A DNA stretch of 64,000 bases from Cesiribacter sp. SM1 (GCF_020178975.1 NZ_JAHXBU010000092.1:434001-498000), one strand, 5' to 3'; positions 25,899 through 37,651 are shown, numbered from the stretch's first letter. Notes: generated by a model not told the origin, from the letters alone. A program made the numbers and translations.

Positions 25899-27731
25899 TT
25901 AAGCGTAGCCCCTTGCCTGCAGCTGAAACAGTTCGGCATACCTGCCCTGCTGCATCAGCAGCTCTTCGTGAGATCCTGCCTCCAGAAGCCGCCCTCCCTC
26001 AAGCACCAGTATCCTGTCGGCCATACGTACCGTACTGAAGCGGTGGCTGATGAGCACGGCCATTTTGCCTCTTGTGAGCTCTGCAAATCTAAGGAACACC
26101 TCATGCTCAGCACGGGCATCCAGAGCAGCCGTGGGCTCATCCAGAATTAGCAGCTGGGCATCTCGTATGTAAGCCCGGGCCAGGGCAATCTTCTGCCACT
26201 CTCCTCCGGAAAGGTCTACCCCATCGGCAAAACGGCGGCCAATCATTTGCTCGTAGCGCTTCGGTAGCTTTTCAACCACTGTGTTGGCCAGGCTTCTGTT
26301 GGCAGCATCTTCAATACGCGGCTTTTCTTCTCGGTAACCGATCCGCCCAACTGCAATGTTATCGCCAGCCGTAAACTGAAAACGAACATAGTCCTGGAAG
26401 ATCACCCCTATCTCCTGCCGTAATGCGGCCGGATCATATTCTCTCAAATCGTGCCCATCGAGTAAAATGCGTCCTTCTGTTGGATCGTAAAGCCTGGCCA
26501 GCAGTTTAACCAGGGTTGTTTTACCCGCCCCGTTTTCGCCTACAAGTGCTACTTTTTCTTCAGGATTAAGCGTAAAATTAACGCCCCTGATGGCCCAGCG
26601 TTCAGAATTAGGATAATGAAAACCTACATTTTCAAAAGTAAAGCCCTGCCTGATCGGCCTTGGAAAAGGCCGTGGGTTAGCGGGCGCTGCAATGAGAGGC
26701 TTAAGCTCAAAGAACTCAAAGAAATCCTGCAGGTAGAGGGCACTTTCACCAATTTTAGAGAAGCGGTTCAGGATATCTTCCAGCCTGCTACGCATGGTAG
26801 AAAACGAACCTGCATAAAAAGTAAGATCTCCCAGGCTTAGCTCTCCGCTAATGGTACGGTAAATAATATAAACATAGGCAGCATAATAGCCTGCGCTTCC
26901 AACAGCAGCAAACAAAGCCCCCCAGCCGGCGCGCTTTACTGCCAGCTTTTTATTTTCATTGTAGTACTTATCAGAAAGAAACTTAAACCTGCCAATCAGG
27001 AAATCGGAAAGGCCGAACATCTTGATTTCTTTGGCGGTTTCGTCGCTGGCGCCGGTGTAACGTAAATAATCCAGCTCCCTCCGTTCGGGAGTCCAGCCCC
27101 AGATCAGGGAATAGCTACGCTCATTAAAGTGTGATTCTCCCAGGAATGCCGGTATCACTGCCACAAAAACCAGCAGTATGAGCCACCATTTAAAGGCAAT
27201 CAATCCACCAGCCAGAAAAGCCAGGGTAATAATATCCTGCAGCTGGCTAAGTACCTGCGTCATCAGCAGGGTGCGGCGTACGGTTTGCTGGCGCGCTCGT
27301 TCGAGCTTATCATAAAATTCGCTGTTCTCGTACTGGTACAGGTCCAGCCGGGCAGCCTGCTGCATCAGCCTTACCGAGGAATCGTTGGCAAACAGATCTC
27401 CCAGCAGGCTATCCAGCAGCGCAATACCCCTGTTAAGTACATCCGAGATAATGGCAAGCCCAAACTCCATTGCCACATACAGCAACAGCCGCTCTGTACT
27501 GCCTCCGTCACCTGCTGCCAGCAGCACTACTTCATCTATAATCAGCTTGCCAATATACAGCACGGCCAGGGGCACGGCAGCCTTAAAAAGACGTACTGCT
27601 ACATTACCCAGGGTTAACGATGGACTTGCCTGCCAGATCAGGCGAAAAAAAGCCGGTAGGTGCTTTAGTGCAGACAAGCGCTGCTGGAGGCTTATTTTTT
27701 TATCGGGTGGTTTTTGATCTCTGCTTCTCAT
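25899..27731 (-). CDS. ABC exporter with fused membrane and ATPase domains
   Basis: 610 residues, a half-transporter of the ABCB/MsbA type. About six membrane helices span residues ~35-310 (for example AVPLAVLYIGKLIIDEVV, WWLILLVFVAVIPAFLG, GALFAAVGSAGYYAAYVYII). The nucleotide-binding domain follows: Walker A GENGAGKT, Q-loop IFQDY, signature LSGGEWQK (DLSGGEWQ), Walker B LLILDEPTAALD and switch H in ISHRFSTV. It works as a homodimer or heterodimer in the inner membrane to export lipids, peptides or drugs. No accessory gene for a specific substrate is adjacent. Confidence 0.93.
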   Translation of the reverse strand: MRSRDQKPPDKKISLQQRLSALKHLPAFFRLIWQASPSLTLGNVAVRLFKAAVPLAVLYIGKLIIDEVVLLAAGDGGSTERLLLYVAMEFGLAIISDVLNRGIALLDSLLGDLFANDSSVRLMQQAARLDLYQYENSEFYDKLERARQQTVRRTLLMTQVLSQLQDIITLAFLAGGLIAFKWWLILLVFVAVIPAFLGESHFNERSYSLIWGWTPERRELDYLRYTGASDETAKEIKMFGLSDFLIGRFKFLSDKYYNENKKLAVKRAGWGALFAAVGSAGYYAAYVYIIYRTISGELSLGDLTFYAGSFSTMRSRLEDILNRFSKIGESALYLQDFFEFFELKPLIAAPANPRPFPRPIRQGFTFENVGFHYPNSERWAIRGVNFTLNPEEKVALVGENGAGKTTLVKLLARLYDPTEGRILLDGHDLREYDPAALRQEIGVIFQDYVRFQFTAGDNIAVGRIGYREEKPRIEDAANRSLANTVVEKLPKRYEQMIGRRFADGVDLSGGEWQKIALARAYIRDAQLLILDEPTAALDARAEHEVFLRFAELTRGKMAVLISHRFSTVRMADRILVLEGGRLLEAGSHEELLMQQGRYAELFQLQARGYA

Positions 27732-27929
27732 CCTAAGGTTAAACTACACAATGTCACTTTAACTAAACAACAGAATCACTACAAATGATCATTTCCGGCA
27801 ACCGGAGCATCTAAAAAGAAATAATAAATAGTAAAATGTTACACCGCGGCAGCGGCGGCAGCTTTGCAATGGTTATGAATGCTAATCCTGATGTTGTTTT
27901 TTTGATACTTATTTAGAGATAAGCAAGCG

Positions 27930-29504
27930 ATGTCAATACAGAAGAAACTCAATACTTTTCGCTCCCGCTTTTTACTGATCTATGGTACAGCTGCCTTTAT
28001 CAGTGTTTTGCTTATAGTATCGGCTGGTATACTCGTTAACCGCGTTACCACAAAGTACCAGACGCTCTCCACTGTTATCGAACCACTGAAATTCAACCTC
28101 TTATCCTTTAACAGCGAATCAAACCAGCTTGCTGCCCACCAGCAGGCTTACTTGTTAAGCAACAGCGAGGAGTCTAAGGAATATGTGGCCTACGTTAGCA
28201 AAAGACTGCAGGACCGCATCAAGATTCTTACAGGTTATGCAGACACCCTTAAAGATGAAACAGTAAGTGCCGGCACTGAAACTCTTACAGTTGAAATGGG
28301 TAAAATGTTTGCCGCCTCCACACTGCTGGAGCACGCTGAAACAGCAGAACGGGAGATTATTATCAAAGACCAGCTGATGCCCGCCGTGCTTAAGATCAGC
28401 AAGCTAACAAAGGAGATGAACACCTACCTCTTTGAACAGCACCTAAGTGGCTTTACTGTAATGATGGAACGGCTGGAGAACGTTCAGCTAAGTGCGCTGC
28501 TCATTTACACGGTGTTAATGCTGTGCTTTTATTACATAATACATAAAACCTATACCTTTATTGTAGGCCAGGTAAAAAAGCTTGACCAGGAGATTGGTGA
28601 ACTGGCAAAGGGTAACTTACCTGAAGAACTCTCCGATCCTGAAAATGAGCTGTCGTTTATCTCAAACTCTATAAACCAGTTACTGAAAAACCTGCAGGGG
28701 GTAAAGGAATTCTCCATCAGCGTAGGCAAGGGAGATTTTGAAAGTAACATTAGCGTATTTGATAATGCCGGAGACTTGGGTACCGCCCTGGCATCCATGC
28801 GCCAGAGCTTAAAAGAAGTATCTGCCGAAGACAAGAAAAGAGATTGGGTAAACCAGGGACTGGCTACTTTCCTTAGTATTATCCGCGATCATGGACATAA
28901 TACCGAAGAACTGGCCTACCAGGTGCTGGCAAACCTGGTAAAATACATCAAGGCTAACCAGGGAGGCATTTTCATAGCAGACCAGGAACGGCATGAAACA
29001 AAGCTGCGGCTAGTTGCCTCCTATGCCTACAACCGTAAAAAGTATGTAGAAAAGGTATTGCTGCCCGGCCAGGGGCTGGTGGGACAGGCTTACCTGGAGC
29101 GGGATCACATATACCTGAAGGAGATTCCGCAGAACTACGTGCAAATCACCTCCGGCCTTGGCGATTCCACCCCGAGAACCATCTACATTCAGCCCCTGAT
29201 AGTAAATGATGAGGTTATGGGTGTGCTGGAGCTGGCTTCTTTTGGCGATATAGCACCTTATGTGCAGGATTTTATTAAAAAAGTAAGCGAATCTGTTGCA
29301 GCAGCCATTGGAACCGCCCAAAACACCAGCCGGAACAAACAAATACTGGAGCAATCGCAGGAGCTGGCAGAGCAGTTAAGGGCCCAGGAAGAAGAACTGC
29401 GGCAGAATACCGAAGAGCTCCAGGCAACACAGGAAGAAATGCACCGCCGCATTCTGGAGCTTGAAAAAGAAAACCAGCTACTGCAAAGTAACAAACATGC
29501 ATAA
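27930..29504 (+). CDS. Membrane-bound GAF-domain sensor without output domain
   Basis: 524 residues. A first helix (FLLIYGTAAFISVLLIVSAGILV, about 15-38), a periplasmic helical domain of ~150 residues, and a second helix (LSALLIYTVLMLCFYYII, about 190) resemble a four-helix-bundle sensor. A HAMP-like segment with a DAGDLG turn follows at about 215-290, then a GAF domain (about 310-480; GQGLVGQAYLERDHIYLKEI). It ends in a glutamate/glutamine-rich coiled coil (EQLRAQEEELRQNTEELQAT...). No kinase, cyclase or MCP signalling domain is present; it presumably signals through a partner by its coiled coil. Convergently independent of the ABC exporter; LigA starts 74 bases downstream. Confidence 0.82.
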   Translation: MSIQKKLNTFRSRFLLIYGTAAFISVLLIVSAGILVNRVTTKYQTLSTVIEPLKFNLLSFNSESNQLAAHQQAYLLSNSEESKEYVAYVSKRLQDRIKILTGYADTLKDETVSAGTETLTVEMGKMFAASTLLEHAETAEREIIIKDQLMPAVLKISKLTKEMNTYLFEQHLSGFTVMMERLENVQLSALLIYTVLMLCFYYIIHKTYTFIVGQVKKLDQEIGELAKGNLPEELSDPENELSFISNSINQLLKNLQGVKEFSISVGKGDFESNISVFDNAGDLGTALASMRQSLKEVSAEDKKRDWVNQGLATFLSIIRDHGHNTEELAYQVLANLVKYIKANQGGIFIADQERHETKLRLVASYAYNRKKYVEKVLLPGQGLVGQAYLERDHIYLKEIPQNYVQITSGLGDSTPRTIYIQPLIVNDEVMGVLELASFGDIAPYVQDFIKKVSESVAAAIGTAQNTSRNKQILEQSQELAEQLRAQEEELRQNTEELQATQEEMHRRILELEKENQLLQSNKHA

Positions 29505-29530
29505 TTGCCCTGCTTTTTGCCGGTGCACCA

Positions 29531-29560
29531 TTTCTTAACTCCCTAGTTTGTGTAGATTTG
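29531..29560 (+). promoter_or_regulatory. Promoter of ligA
   Basis: TAGATTTG (29553-29560) matches TAnnTTTG exactly; TTTC 18 bases upstream is a near-match -33 element. The leader would be about 12 bases before the ATG at 29579. Confidence 0.55.
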
Positions 29561-29563
29561 TAA

Positions 29564-31596
<2,033 letters not shown>

Positions 31597-31597
<1 letters not shown>

Positions 31598-32115
31598 TGT
31601 CTTTTTTACACGCCACCATATTACCCATGCGTGTACGTACGCAGCTTAGAAATAACAGGTCTAAGCGTGGAAGCGTTACCTACCGGGATGCAAAGAAAGT
31701 TGGTATACTCTTTACCATGAACAGCCTTGATGATTATGAATCGATCAGGCAGTTCGAAAACAGGCTAAAAAAAGATGGAAAAGAAGTGAATGTATTAAGT
31801 TACCTGCCAAAAAACGTAGAAAACTTTCATTTTCACTACGACATCTTTTCAATAACCGACTTTTCTGCAACAGGCCAGGTAAAAGCGGGCAATATCACTA
31901 ACTTTCTGGAGCAGAAGTTCGACTACCTGATTTGCCTGGACAAGGAACCAAACCTGTATATTGAGTATATTTTAGCTGCCAGCGCTGCCAGGTGCCGTAT
32001 TGGCAACTATGTTGAAAATAAAGAGTCCTTGTTTGAATTAATGATACGCCTGAACGGAAATAATTCCGTGAACAACCTTATTCAACAAATTTACCATTAC
32101 ACGAACAAATTCTAA
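31597..32115 (+). CDS. DUF6913 family protein
   Basis: 172 residues, soluble, with no signal peptide. It matches the small Bacteroidota family with pattern KKVGILFTMNSLDDYESIRQF, then VLSYLPKNVENFHFHYDIFS and the C-terminal YLICLDKEPNLYIEYILAASAARCRIG. The order resembles a two-part alpha/beta fold. It starts within the last codon of ligA (TAATG) and its stop overlaps the dapA ATG in the same way, so the three genes are translationally coupled. In this phylum it is usually next to dapA. Function unknown. Confidence 0.85.
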
Positions 32116-33002
32116 TGAATACTAAATTTACCGGTGTAGGCGTGGCACTCGTTACCCCTTTCACGGCAAAGGGAGAAGTTGATTATGATGCCCTGGACCG
32201 GCTCCTTCGCCATACTGCCGAGGGAGGAGTAGATTATTATGTGGTTCACGGCACCACCGGTGAATCTGTTACCACTACAGTTGCTGAAAAAGCCGAAGTT
32301 TTACGTTTTGTAAGGGAAAATAACCCCCACAAGCTGCCTATCATGTACGGCCTGGGTGGCAATAACACCCCTGCCCTGCTTAAAAAGGTTAAGGAAATGG
32401 ACCTGGAGGGTGTGGATGCCATTCTTTCCGTAAGCCCCTACTATAACCTGCCTACCCAGGAGGGCCTGTATCAGCATTATAAAGCATTTTCAGAGGCCTC
32501 TCCCGTGCCCGTAATGCTCTACAATGTACCTACCCGTACGGCCCGTAACCTTAATGCAGAAACAACACTGCGCCTGGCCGAACTGCCAAACATTATTGGG
32601 GTGAAAGAAGCATCGGGCAACCTGGTGCAGTGTGCAGAAATCGCCAGCCATAAGCCGCAAGATTTTCTTCTGATCAGTGGAGATGATATGCTCACCATTC
32701 CTATCATTTCTCTTGGTGGCAAAGGCATCATCTCGGTTTTGGCTAACGCTTTGCCTACCCTCTTCCAGACCATGACCCGCAATGCCCTGAAAGGAGACTT
32801 TGATACCGCCCGCCAGGCATTATTTGCCTTACTGGAGCTAAATCCCTACATCTACGAAGAAGGTAATCCTGTAGGCGTTAAACAGGCGCTCAAATGCCTG
32901 GGCATTTGTGAGAACTCAGTGCGGCTGCCACTTGTACCGGCTTCTTCAAAACTGTGTGAAAAAATAGAGGCAACTGTTCAGAAGCTGAAAGCTATTGCAT
33001 AA
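32115..33002 (+). CDS. dapA: 4-hydroxy-tetrahydrodipicolinate synthase
   Basis: 295 residues. The Schiff-base lysine lies in IGVKEASGN (Lys 164), the catalytic tyrosine in LYNVPTRTARN (Tyr 136), and the substrate motif GTTGES is at residues 46-51. It is a TIM-barrel aldolase that condenses pyruvate and aspartate semialdehyde in the lysine/diaminopimelate pathway. It is co-transcribed with ligA and the DUF6913 gene; a strong terminator follows at 33047. Confidence 0.96.
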   Translation: MNTKFTGVGVALVTPFTAKGEVDYDALDRLLRHTAEGGVDYYVVHGTTGESVTTTVAEKAEVLRFVRENNPHKLPIMYGLGGNNTPALLKKVKEMDLEGVDAILSVSPYYNLPTQEGLYQHYKAFSEASPVPVMLYNVPTRTARNLNAETTLRLAELPNIIGVKEASGNLVQCAEIASHKPQDFLLISGDDMLTIPIISLGGKGIISVLANALPTLFQTMTRNALKGDFDTARQALFALLELNPYIYEEGNPVGVKQALKCLGICENSVRLPLVPASSKLCEKIEATVQKLKAIA

Positions 33003-33046
33003 ATAAATGCACAATTGATATAAAAGCTTCAGAAGATGGAGCAAAA

Positions 33047-33078
33047 ATAAAAGCGACACTTTGCAGTGTCGCTTTTAT
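33047..33078. terminator. Bidirectional terminator between dapA and the Hc1-like gene
   Basis: A 14-base perfect stem (ATAAAAGCGACACT / AGTGTCGCTTTTAT) with a TTGC loop and A/T tracts on both sides suits both the dapA transcript (+) and the Hc1 transcript (-). Confidence 0.85.
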
Positions 33079-33129
33079 TGTATAATAATCTTAGTAAAGT
33101 CTGATGCAGTTTATTCAGAATGTAGATTC

Positions 33130-33315
33130 TTACTTTTGTTCTGCGTCGTTCTTTTTATTCTGAACTTCAACGCGTATCTCCTGGGCAAGATTTTTAAGCT
33201 CCTGCATACCTTTGCGAACGCGTGTACCAGCAGCCTGGTTTTCTTTGTCGTAGAACTTCTGGAAGTCTGACTCAAGCGACATTACCAGGTCTCTGATTTG
33301 GTCGAAGCGGTTCAT
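33130..33315 (-). CDS. Histone H1-like protein Hc1
   Basis: 61 residues: MNRFDQIRDLVMSLESDFQK, followed by FYDKENQAAGTRVRKGMQEL and a lysine-rich tail. This is the short Hc1-like family common in Bacteroidota: a single helical hairpin that binds DNA and compacts the nucleoid. It is not membrane-bound. It is transcribed alone; a promoter-like element lies about 50 bases upstream. Confidence 0.92.
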   Translation of the reverse strand: MNRFDQIRDLVMSLESDFQKFYDKENQAAGTRVRKGMQELKNLAQEIRVEVQNKKNDAEQK

Positions 33316-33361
33316 AAATTGGCTTAAGTTTGGTTAACTGATTAGGATTTTTATTTTAAAA

Positions 33362-33392
33362 GCAATATAGCTATTTCATTAAAAATCGCAAA
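33362..33392 (-). promoter_or_regulatory. Probable promoter of the Hc1-like gene
   Basis: On the minus strand TTTG (33389-33392) lies 19 bases upstream of TATATTGC (33362-33369), a partial match to TAnnTTTG. Confidence 0.35.
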
Positions 33393-33405
33393 TCAATACC
33401 CCCTT

Positions 33406-34665
33406 TTAAGCGTCAAACATGGCCATTTTTGCTGCATATTCGTGGTTTACATATGCACCAGTATCCAGTTTATGCTTGATTTCAGAGAAAGCCTGAATTG
33501 TTTGAGCCACATCTTCCAGGGTATGTACCGCTGTAGGTATAATGCGCAGCATGATAACGTCTTTTGGCACTACCGGGTAAATTACCACAGAGCAGAAAAT
33601 GTTATAATTCTCACGCAAATCTTTGTTAAGAATGGTAGCCGCACTAAGCGCACCTCTTAAAAATACAGGGGTTACGGGAGAGGTAGTAGTTCCAATATCG
33701 AAACCTTTCTCACGCAGACCAGACTGCAGTGCATTTACGATCGTCCACAGTTTTTCCCTGTGCTCAGGCTGGGTACGCAGCATTTCCAGACGCTTGCGTG
33801 CTCCTTCCACAAAGATCATGGGCAGTGCCTTGGCAAAGATCTGTGAGCGCATGTTGTATTTCAGGTAGTCGATAATATCGCGGTTACCGGCTACAAACGC
33901 ACCAATGCTCGCCATTGACTTGGCAAATGTAGAGAAGTAAAGGTCAATGTCGGCCTGTACACCCTGAGCTTCTGCAGCACCTGCACCAGTTGGGCCCATA
34001 GCACCAAAACCATGTGCATCGTCAATGAAAATACGGAAGTTGTACTTTTTCTTCAGTGCAACGATATCCTTTAGGTTGCCCATGTTGCCCGACATACCGA
34101 AAACACCTTCGGTAATAACCAGGATACCGCCACCAGTCTCGGCAGTGATGCGTTCTGCACGCTTCAGCTGTTTCTCCAGGGCCTCCATATCGTTATGCGA
34201 GTAAACGAACCGCTTACCCATATGCAGGCGAACGCCGTCTACAATGCAGGCATGGGATTCTGAGTCATACACGATCACATCATGGCGGTCAACCAGGGCA
34301 TCGATAATAGACACAACCCCCTGGTAACCAAAGTTAAGCAGGTAGGCAGATTCTTTTTGAACAAACTGAGCAAGTTCATTCTCGAGCTGAAGGTGCTGAT
34401 CTGAATTTCCAGACATCATACGCGCACCCATCGGATAGGCAGCTCCCCAGCGGGCAGCAGCATCGGCATCCGCCTTGCGCACATCAGGATGATTGGCAAA
34501 TCCAAGATAGTTGTTTAAGCTCCACGTGAGAACTTCTTTACCACGCCATACCATGCGTGGTTTGATCTCACCCTCCAACTTGGGGAACATGAAATAGCCT
34601 TCGTCAGCTTGCGAATGCTTTCCTAGAGGTCCCCGGTCCTGCAGTAGTTTTTCAAACAGATCCAA
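33406..34665 (-). CDS. Alpha-oxoamine synthase (serine palmitoyltransferase type)
   Basis: 419 residues, class II PLP aminotransferase fold. The PLP lysine is in FSTFAKSMASIG (Lys 249), the ring-binding Asp and His in IDDAHGFGAMG (about 216-219), and substrate-side residues in SLNNYLGFANHP. The family is soluble and condenses an acyl-thioester with an amino acid. In Bacteroidota members make either sphinganine from serine or the sulfonolipid precursor from cysteate, and sequence by eye cannot separate the two. The start is TTG, the only in-frame option between the upstream stop and MDLFEKLLQDRGPLG-like conserved sequence. The promoter at 34716-34746 supports it. Confidence 0.88.
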   Translation of the reverse strand: MDLFEKLLQDRGPLGKHSQADEGYFMFPKLEGEIKPRMVWRGKEVLTWSLNNYLGFANHPDVRKADADAAARWGAAYPMGARMMSGNSDQHLQLENELAQFVQKESAYLLNFGYQGVVSIIDALVDRHDVIVYDSESHACIVDGVRLHMGKRFVYSHNDMEALEKQLKRAERITAETGGGILVITEGVFGMSGNMGNLKDIVALKKKYNFRIFIDDAHGFGAMGPTGAGAAEAQGVQADIDLYFSTFAKSMASIGAFVAGNRDIIDYLKYNMRSQIFAKALPMIFVEGARKRLEMLRTQPEHREKLWTIVNALQSGLREKGFDIGTTTSPVTPVFLRGALSAATILNKDLRENYNIFCSVVIYPVVPKDVIMLRIIPTAVHTLEDVAQTIQAFSEIKHKLDTGAYVNHEYAAKMAMFDA

Positions 34666-34715
34666 GACTGTTAATAGTTATGTTGTACAATTCTACGGTC
34701 AAAACAAAAAACACT

Positions 34716-34746
34716 CAAAAGTAAAATTAATTCCCGACTGTACAAA
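34716..34746 (-). promoter_or_regulatory. Promoter of the alpha-oxoamine synthase gene
   Basis: On the minus strand TTTG (34743-34746), 19 bases, TACTTTTG (34716-34723): a textbook Bacteroidota promoter. Transcription would start near 34709, giving a leader of about 44 bases before the TTG start. Confidence 0.7.
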
Positions 34747-34843
34747 ATAGGCTATAAAATTCCTGCTGCTTCTTCGGTTTTAGCCCATTAATTAGTAGCA
34801 TTGTACACTTTCAAAAGTACAAAACAGATTTTTTATTTCAGAT

Positions 34844-36340
34844 ATGCATAAAATCAAGAAACTACTGATTGCCAACAGGGGAGAAATTGCGCTTAGGATT
34901 ATCAGGTCTGCCAGGGAAATGGGTATTCGCACCGTTGCAGTTTTCAGCGAGGCCGACCGCCATGCCCTGCATGTACAGGCTGCCGATGAGGCTGTTTGCC
35001 TGGGTCCGGCTCCTTCTGCAGAGTCTTATTTACTGGGTAATCGTATTATTGATGTATGTAAAGCGCTTGGGGTTGATGCCATTCACCCCGGCTATGGTTT
35101 TCTTTCTGAAAATGCAGGATTTGCCAAAAAAGTAGAAGAAGCCGGCCTCATCTTTGTTGGCCCCTCCGCTCATGCCATAGAAATTATGGGCAGCAAGCTG
35201 GCTGCAAAGGCTGCAGTAGCCAAGTATGATATTCCCCTGGTACCAGGTACAGCCACAGCCCTTACAGATGTTGCCGAGGGCAAACGCAAAGCAGCAGAAA
35301 TTGGCTACCCGGTGTTGATTAAGGCAAGCGCTGGTGGTGGCGGTAAAGGTATGCGGGTAGTTGAGCAGGCCCAGGATTTTGAAGAAGGCATGCAGCGGGC
35401 CATCAGCGAGGCTACCTCTGCCTTTGGTGATGGATCGGTATTCCTGGAGAAATTCATTACCTCCCCGCGCCACATAGAGATACAGGTAATGGGAGACCAC
35501 CATGGCAACATTGTCCACCTGTTCGAGCGGGAGTGTTCCGTACAGCGCCGGCATCAGAAAGTGATAGAAGAAGCGCCCTCGGCAGTATTGACGGATGAAA
35601 TACGCAAAGCCATGGGCGAGGCCGCCGTTATGGTAGCCAAAGCCTGTAATTATTACGGCGCAGGTACGGTAGAGTTCATTGTTGATGAGCAGCTGAATTT
35701 CTATTTCCTGGAAATGAACACCCGCCTGCAGGTAGAACACCCGGTTACAGAAATGATCACCGGTGTAGACCTGGTAAAGGAACAGATCTATGTAGCAGAA
35801 GGCAAGCCACTATCTTTTAAGCAGGAAGATCTGCACATCAATGGCCATGCCCTGGAACTAAGGGTTTATGCCGAAGACCCTGCCAATAACTTTTTGCCGG
35901 ACATAGGCACACTGCAGACCTATCGCCGCCCCCAGGGTCCCGGCATCAGGGTCGATGATGGCTTTCGGCAGGGCATGCAGATTCCCATTTATTACGATCC
36001 CATGATAGCCAAGCTGGTTACCTGGGGCAAGAACCGGGAGGAAGCACGCCTGCGCATGTTAAGGGCTATTGAAGAGTACCAGATTACCGGTATCACTACT
36101 ACCCTTCCCTTTGGCCGTTTTGTGCTGGAGCATGATGCTTTTATCAGCGGCCGATTCGATACTAAATTCGTAGAAAAATATTTCAGGCCTGAGTTGTTAC
36201 ACCCCAAGCCCGATGCTGATGAAGAAATGCTGGCAGCTGCCCTCGCAATCTATCTTCACAGCAACAAAACCACAAAGGTTAGCAATGAGCAGGCGGTTAC
36301 AGCAGCGCCCTCTAAATGGCGTAAACGTAGCAAACAATAA
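34844..36340 (+). CDS. accC: Biotin carboxylase subunit of an acyl-CoA carboxylase
   Basis: 498 residues. The ATP-grasp biotin carboxylase core is complete: KKLLIANRGEIALRI at the start, GYGFLSENAGFAKKVEEAG, the ATP loop ASAGGGGKGMR, ERECSVQRRHQK, and the catalytic FLEMNTRLQVEHPVTE. It carboxylates biotin on a partner carrier protein, for acyl-CoA carboxylation. It is ~45 residues longer than Escherichia coli AccC, with a basic C-terminal tail (SKWRKRSKQ), and no biotin carrier gene is adjacent. It may therefore serve propionyl-CoA or acetyl-CoA carboxylase. The DUF1015 gene starts 9 bases downstream. Confidence 0.93.
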   Translation: MHKIKKLLIANRGEIALRIIRSAREMGIRTVAVFSEADRHALHVQAADEAVCLGPAPSAESYLLGNRIIDVCKALGVDAIHPGYGFLSENAGFAKKVEEAGLIFVGPSAHAIEIMGSKLAAKAAVAKYDIPLVPGTATALTDVAEGKRKAAEIGYPVLIKASAGGGGKGMRVVEQAQDFEEGMQRAISEATSAFGDGSVFLEKFITSPRHIEIQVMGDHHGNIVHLFERECSVQRRHQKVIEEAPSAVLTDEIRKAMGEAAVMVAKACNYYGAGTVEFIVDEQLNFYFLEMNTRLQVEHPVTEMITGVDLVKEQIYVAEGKPLSFKQEDLHINGHALELRVYAEDPANNFLPDIGTLQTYRRPQGPGIRVDDGFRQGMQIPIYYDPMIAKLVTWGKNREEARLRMLRAIEEYQITGITTTLPFGRFVLEHDAFISGRFDTKFVEKYFRPELLHPKPDADEEMLAAALAIYLHSNKTTKVSNEQAVTAAPSKWRKRSKQ

Positions 36341-36349
36341 GAACAGAAC

Positions 36350-37651
36350 ATGGCCGAGATCCAAGCATTCCGGGCCTGGCGCTTTAACCAGGAACGGTTC
36401 AGGAACATAGATGAACTTACTTCTCCCCTCTTTGATGTAGTTTCGCAACGTCAGCGGCAGGAGCTCTATCAAAACCCATACAACAGTATACATTTATCGG
36501 TACCGGCGGGAGATAATCCTGCCCATGAAGCTGCCATGAGGCTTGAAAACTGGAAGCAGCAAGGCGTGTTGCTGCAGGATAAGCTGCCGACCATTTATGT
36601 GCACTACCAGTACTTTACCTTTCCCGGCTCCTCGCAGGAGTTTGTTCGCAAAGGCTTTGTATGCTACATCAGGGCCTACGACTGGGACGAAAAGGTGCTG
36701 CTAAGGCATGAAAACACCATTCCCAAATCAGTAAATGACCGTCTTGAGCTGCTGCACGCAACCCAGCTGAATGTTAGCCCTACCCACGGACTCTACACCG
36801 ATCCTCATTTTGAACTCGAGGGGTACATGGACGAAAGCATGCAGAAACCGGTGTACGAATCTGAAGATTATCAGGGCGTGCGGGACTGCATGAGCGTTAT
36901 TCATGATGCCAGGGTAATAAAACGGTTCCAGGAAGTACTTTCGGATAAGCAGGTAATTCTGGCCGACGGTCACCACCGCTACGAAAGCTCCCTGATGTAC
37001 AGAAAGCAGCGCACAAAAGAAAATCCTCACCATACAGGTGCAGAAGGTTATAATTTTCACCTGATGTACCTTACCAACACTGAGGGAGATGACATACGCA
37101 TTATGCCAACCCACCGCCTGATCAGTGGCCTGGCAGACTTTGATGAAAAAGCATTGCTTCAAAAACTGGATCCCTACTTTATCATCAAGGAGCTTGATAA
37201 TCCTTATGATGTAAACACCATTATACTGGGTAAAAAATGGGCCTTTGGCCTGATCCTGAAAGACATTACCTACAAGATCAGGCTTAAACCGGAGGTAATA
37301 GAACTGTTACACTGGAAGATGCCACAGGAGGTAAAAGAACTGGACTTGACGGTACTTCATTACTTTGTAATAGACAAAGCTTTGGGAATTGCCGGTAAAG
37401 ACCAGCGGCGATCGGAGCACATTAGCTTTGAGCGAAACTTTGCCAACTGCCTTACCAAAGTTCTGAAACAGGAAGCACAATGTGCACTTATCATCAAGGA
37501 CATTTCCATGGAAGATGTAAAGCGGGTATGTTACAGCGGCTATACCATGCCACAAAAATCTACCTACTTCTATCCTAAAATGATCAGCGGTTTTTTATTT
37601 GGCTCAATTAAGGAAGATGAATTTACCTTACCCGATTATTTTAGCTTCTAA
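36350..37651 (+). CDS. DUF1015 family protein
   Basis: 433 residues. The family signature LADGHHRYESSLMYR (about residues 204-218) is present, with MPTHRLISGL (about 249) and an N-terminal AFRAWRFN...SPLFDVVS that matches DUF1015. The fold includes a swivelling phosphohistidine-like domain and the family is found in many phyla; its biochemical role is not established. No signal or membrane segment. Nine bases separate it from accC, and its last 35 bases overlap the Maf start. Confidence 0.9.
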   Translation: MAEIQAFRAWRFNQERFRNIDELTSPLFDVVSQRQRQELYQNPYNSIHLSVPAGDNPAHEAAMRLENWKQQGVLLQDKLPTIYVHYQYFTFPGSSQEFVRKGFVCYIRAYDWDEKVLLRHENTIPKSVNDRLELLHATQLNVSPTHGLYTDPHFELEGYMDESMQKPVYESEDYQGVRDCMSVIHDARVIKRFQEVLSDKQVILADGHHRYESSLMYRKQRTKENPHHTGAEGYNFHLMYLTNTEGDDIRIMPTHRLISGLADFDEKALLQKLDPYFIIKELDNPYDVNTIILGKKWAFGLILKDITYKIRLKPEVIELLHWKMPQEVKELDLTVLHYFVIDKALGIAGKDQRRSEHISFERNFANCLTKVLKQEAQCALIIKDISMEDVKRVCYSGYTMPQKSTYFYPKMISGFLFGSIKEDEFTLPDYFSF

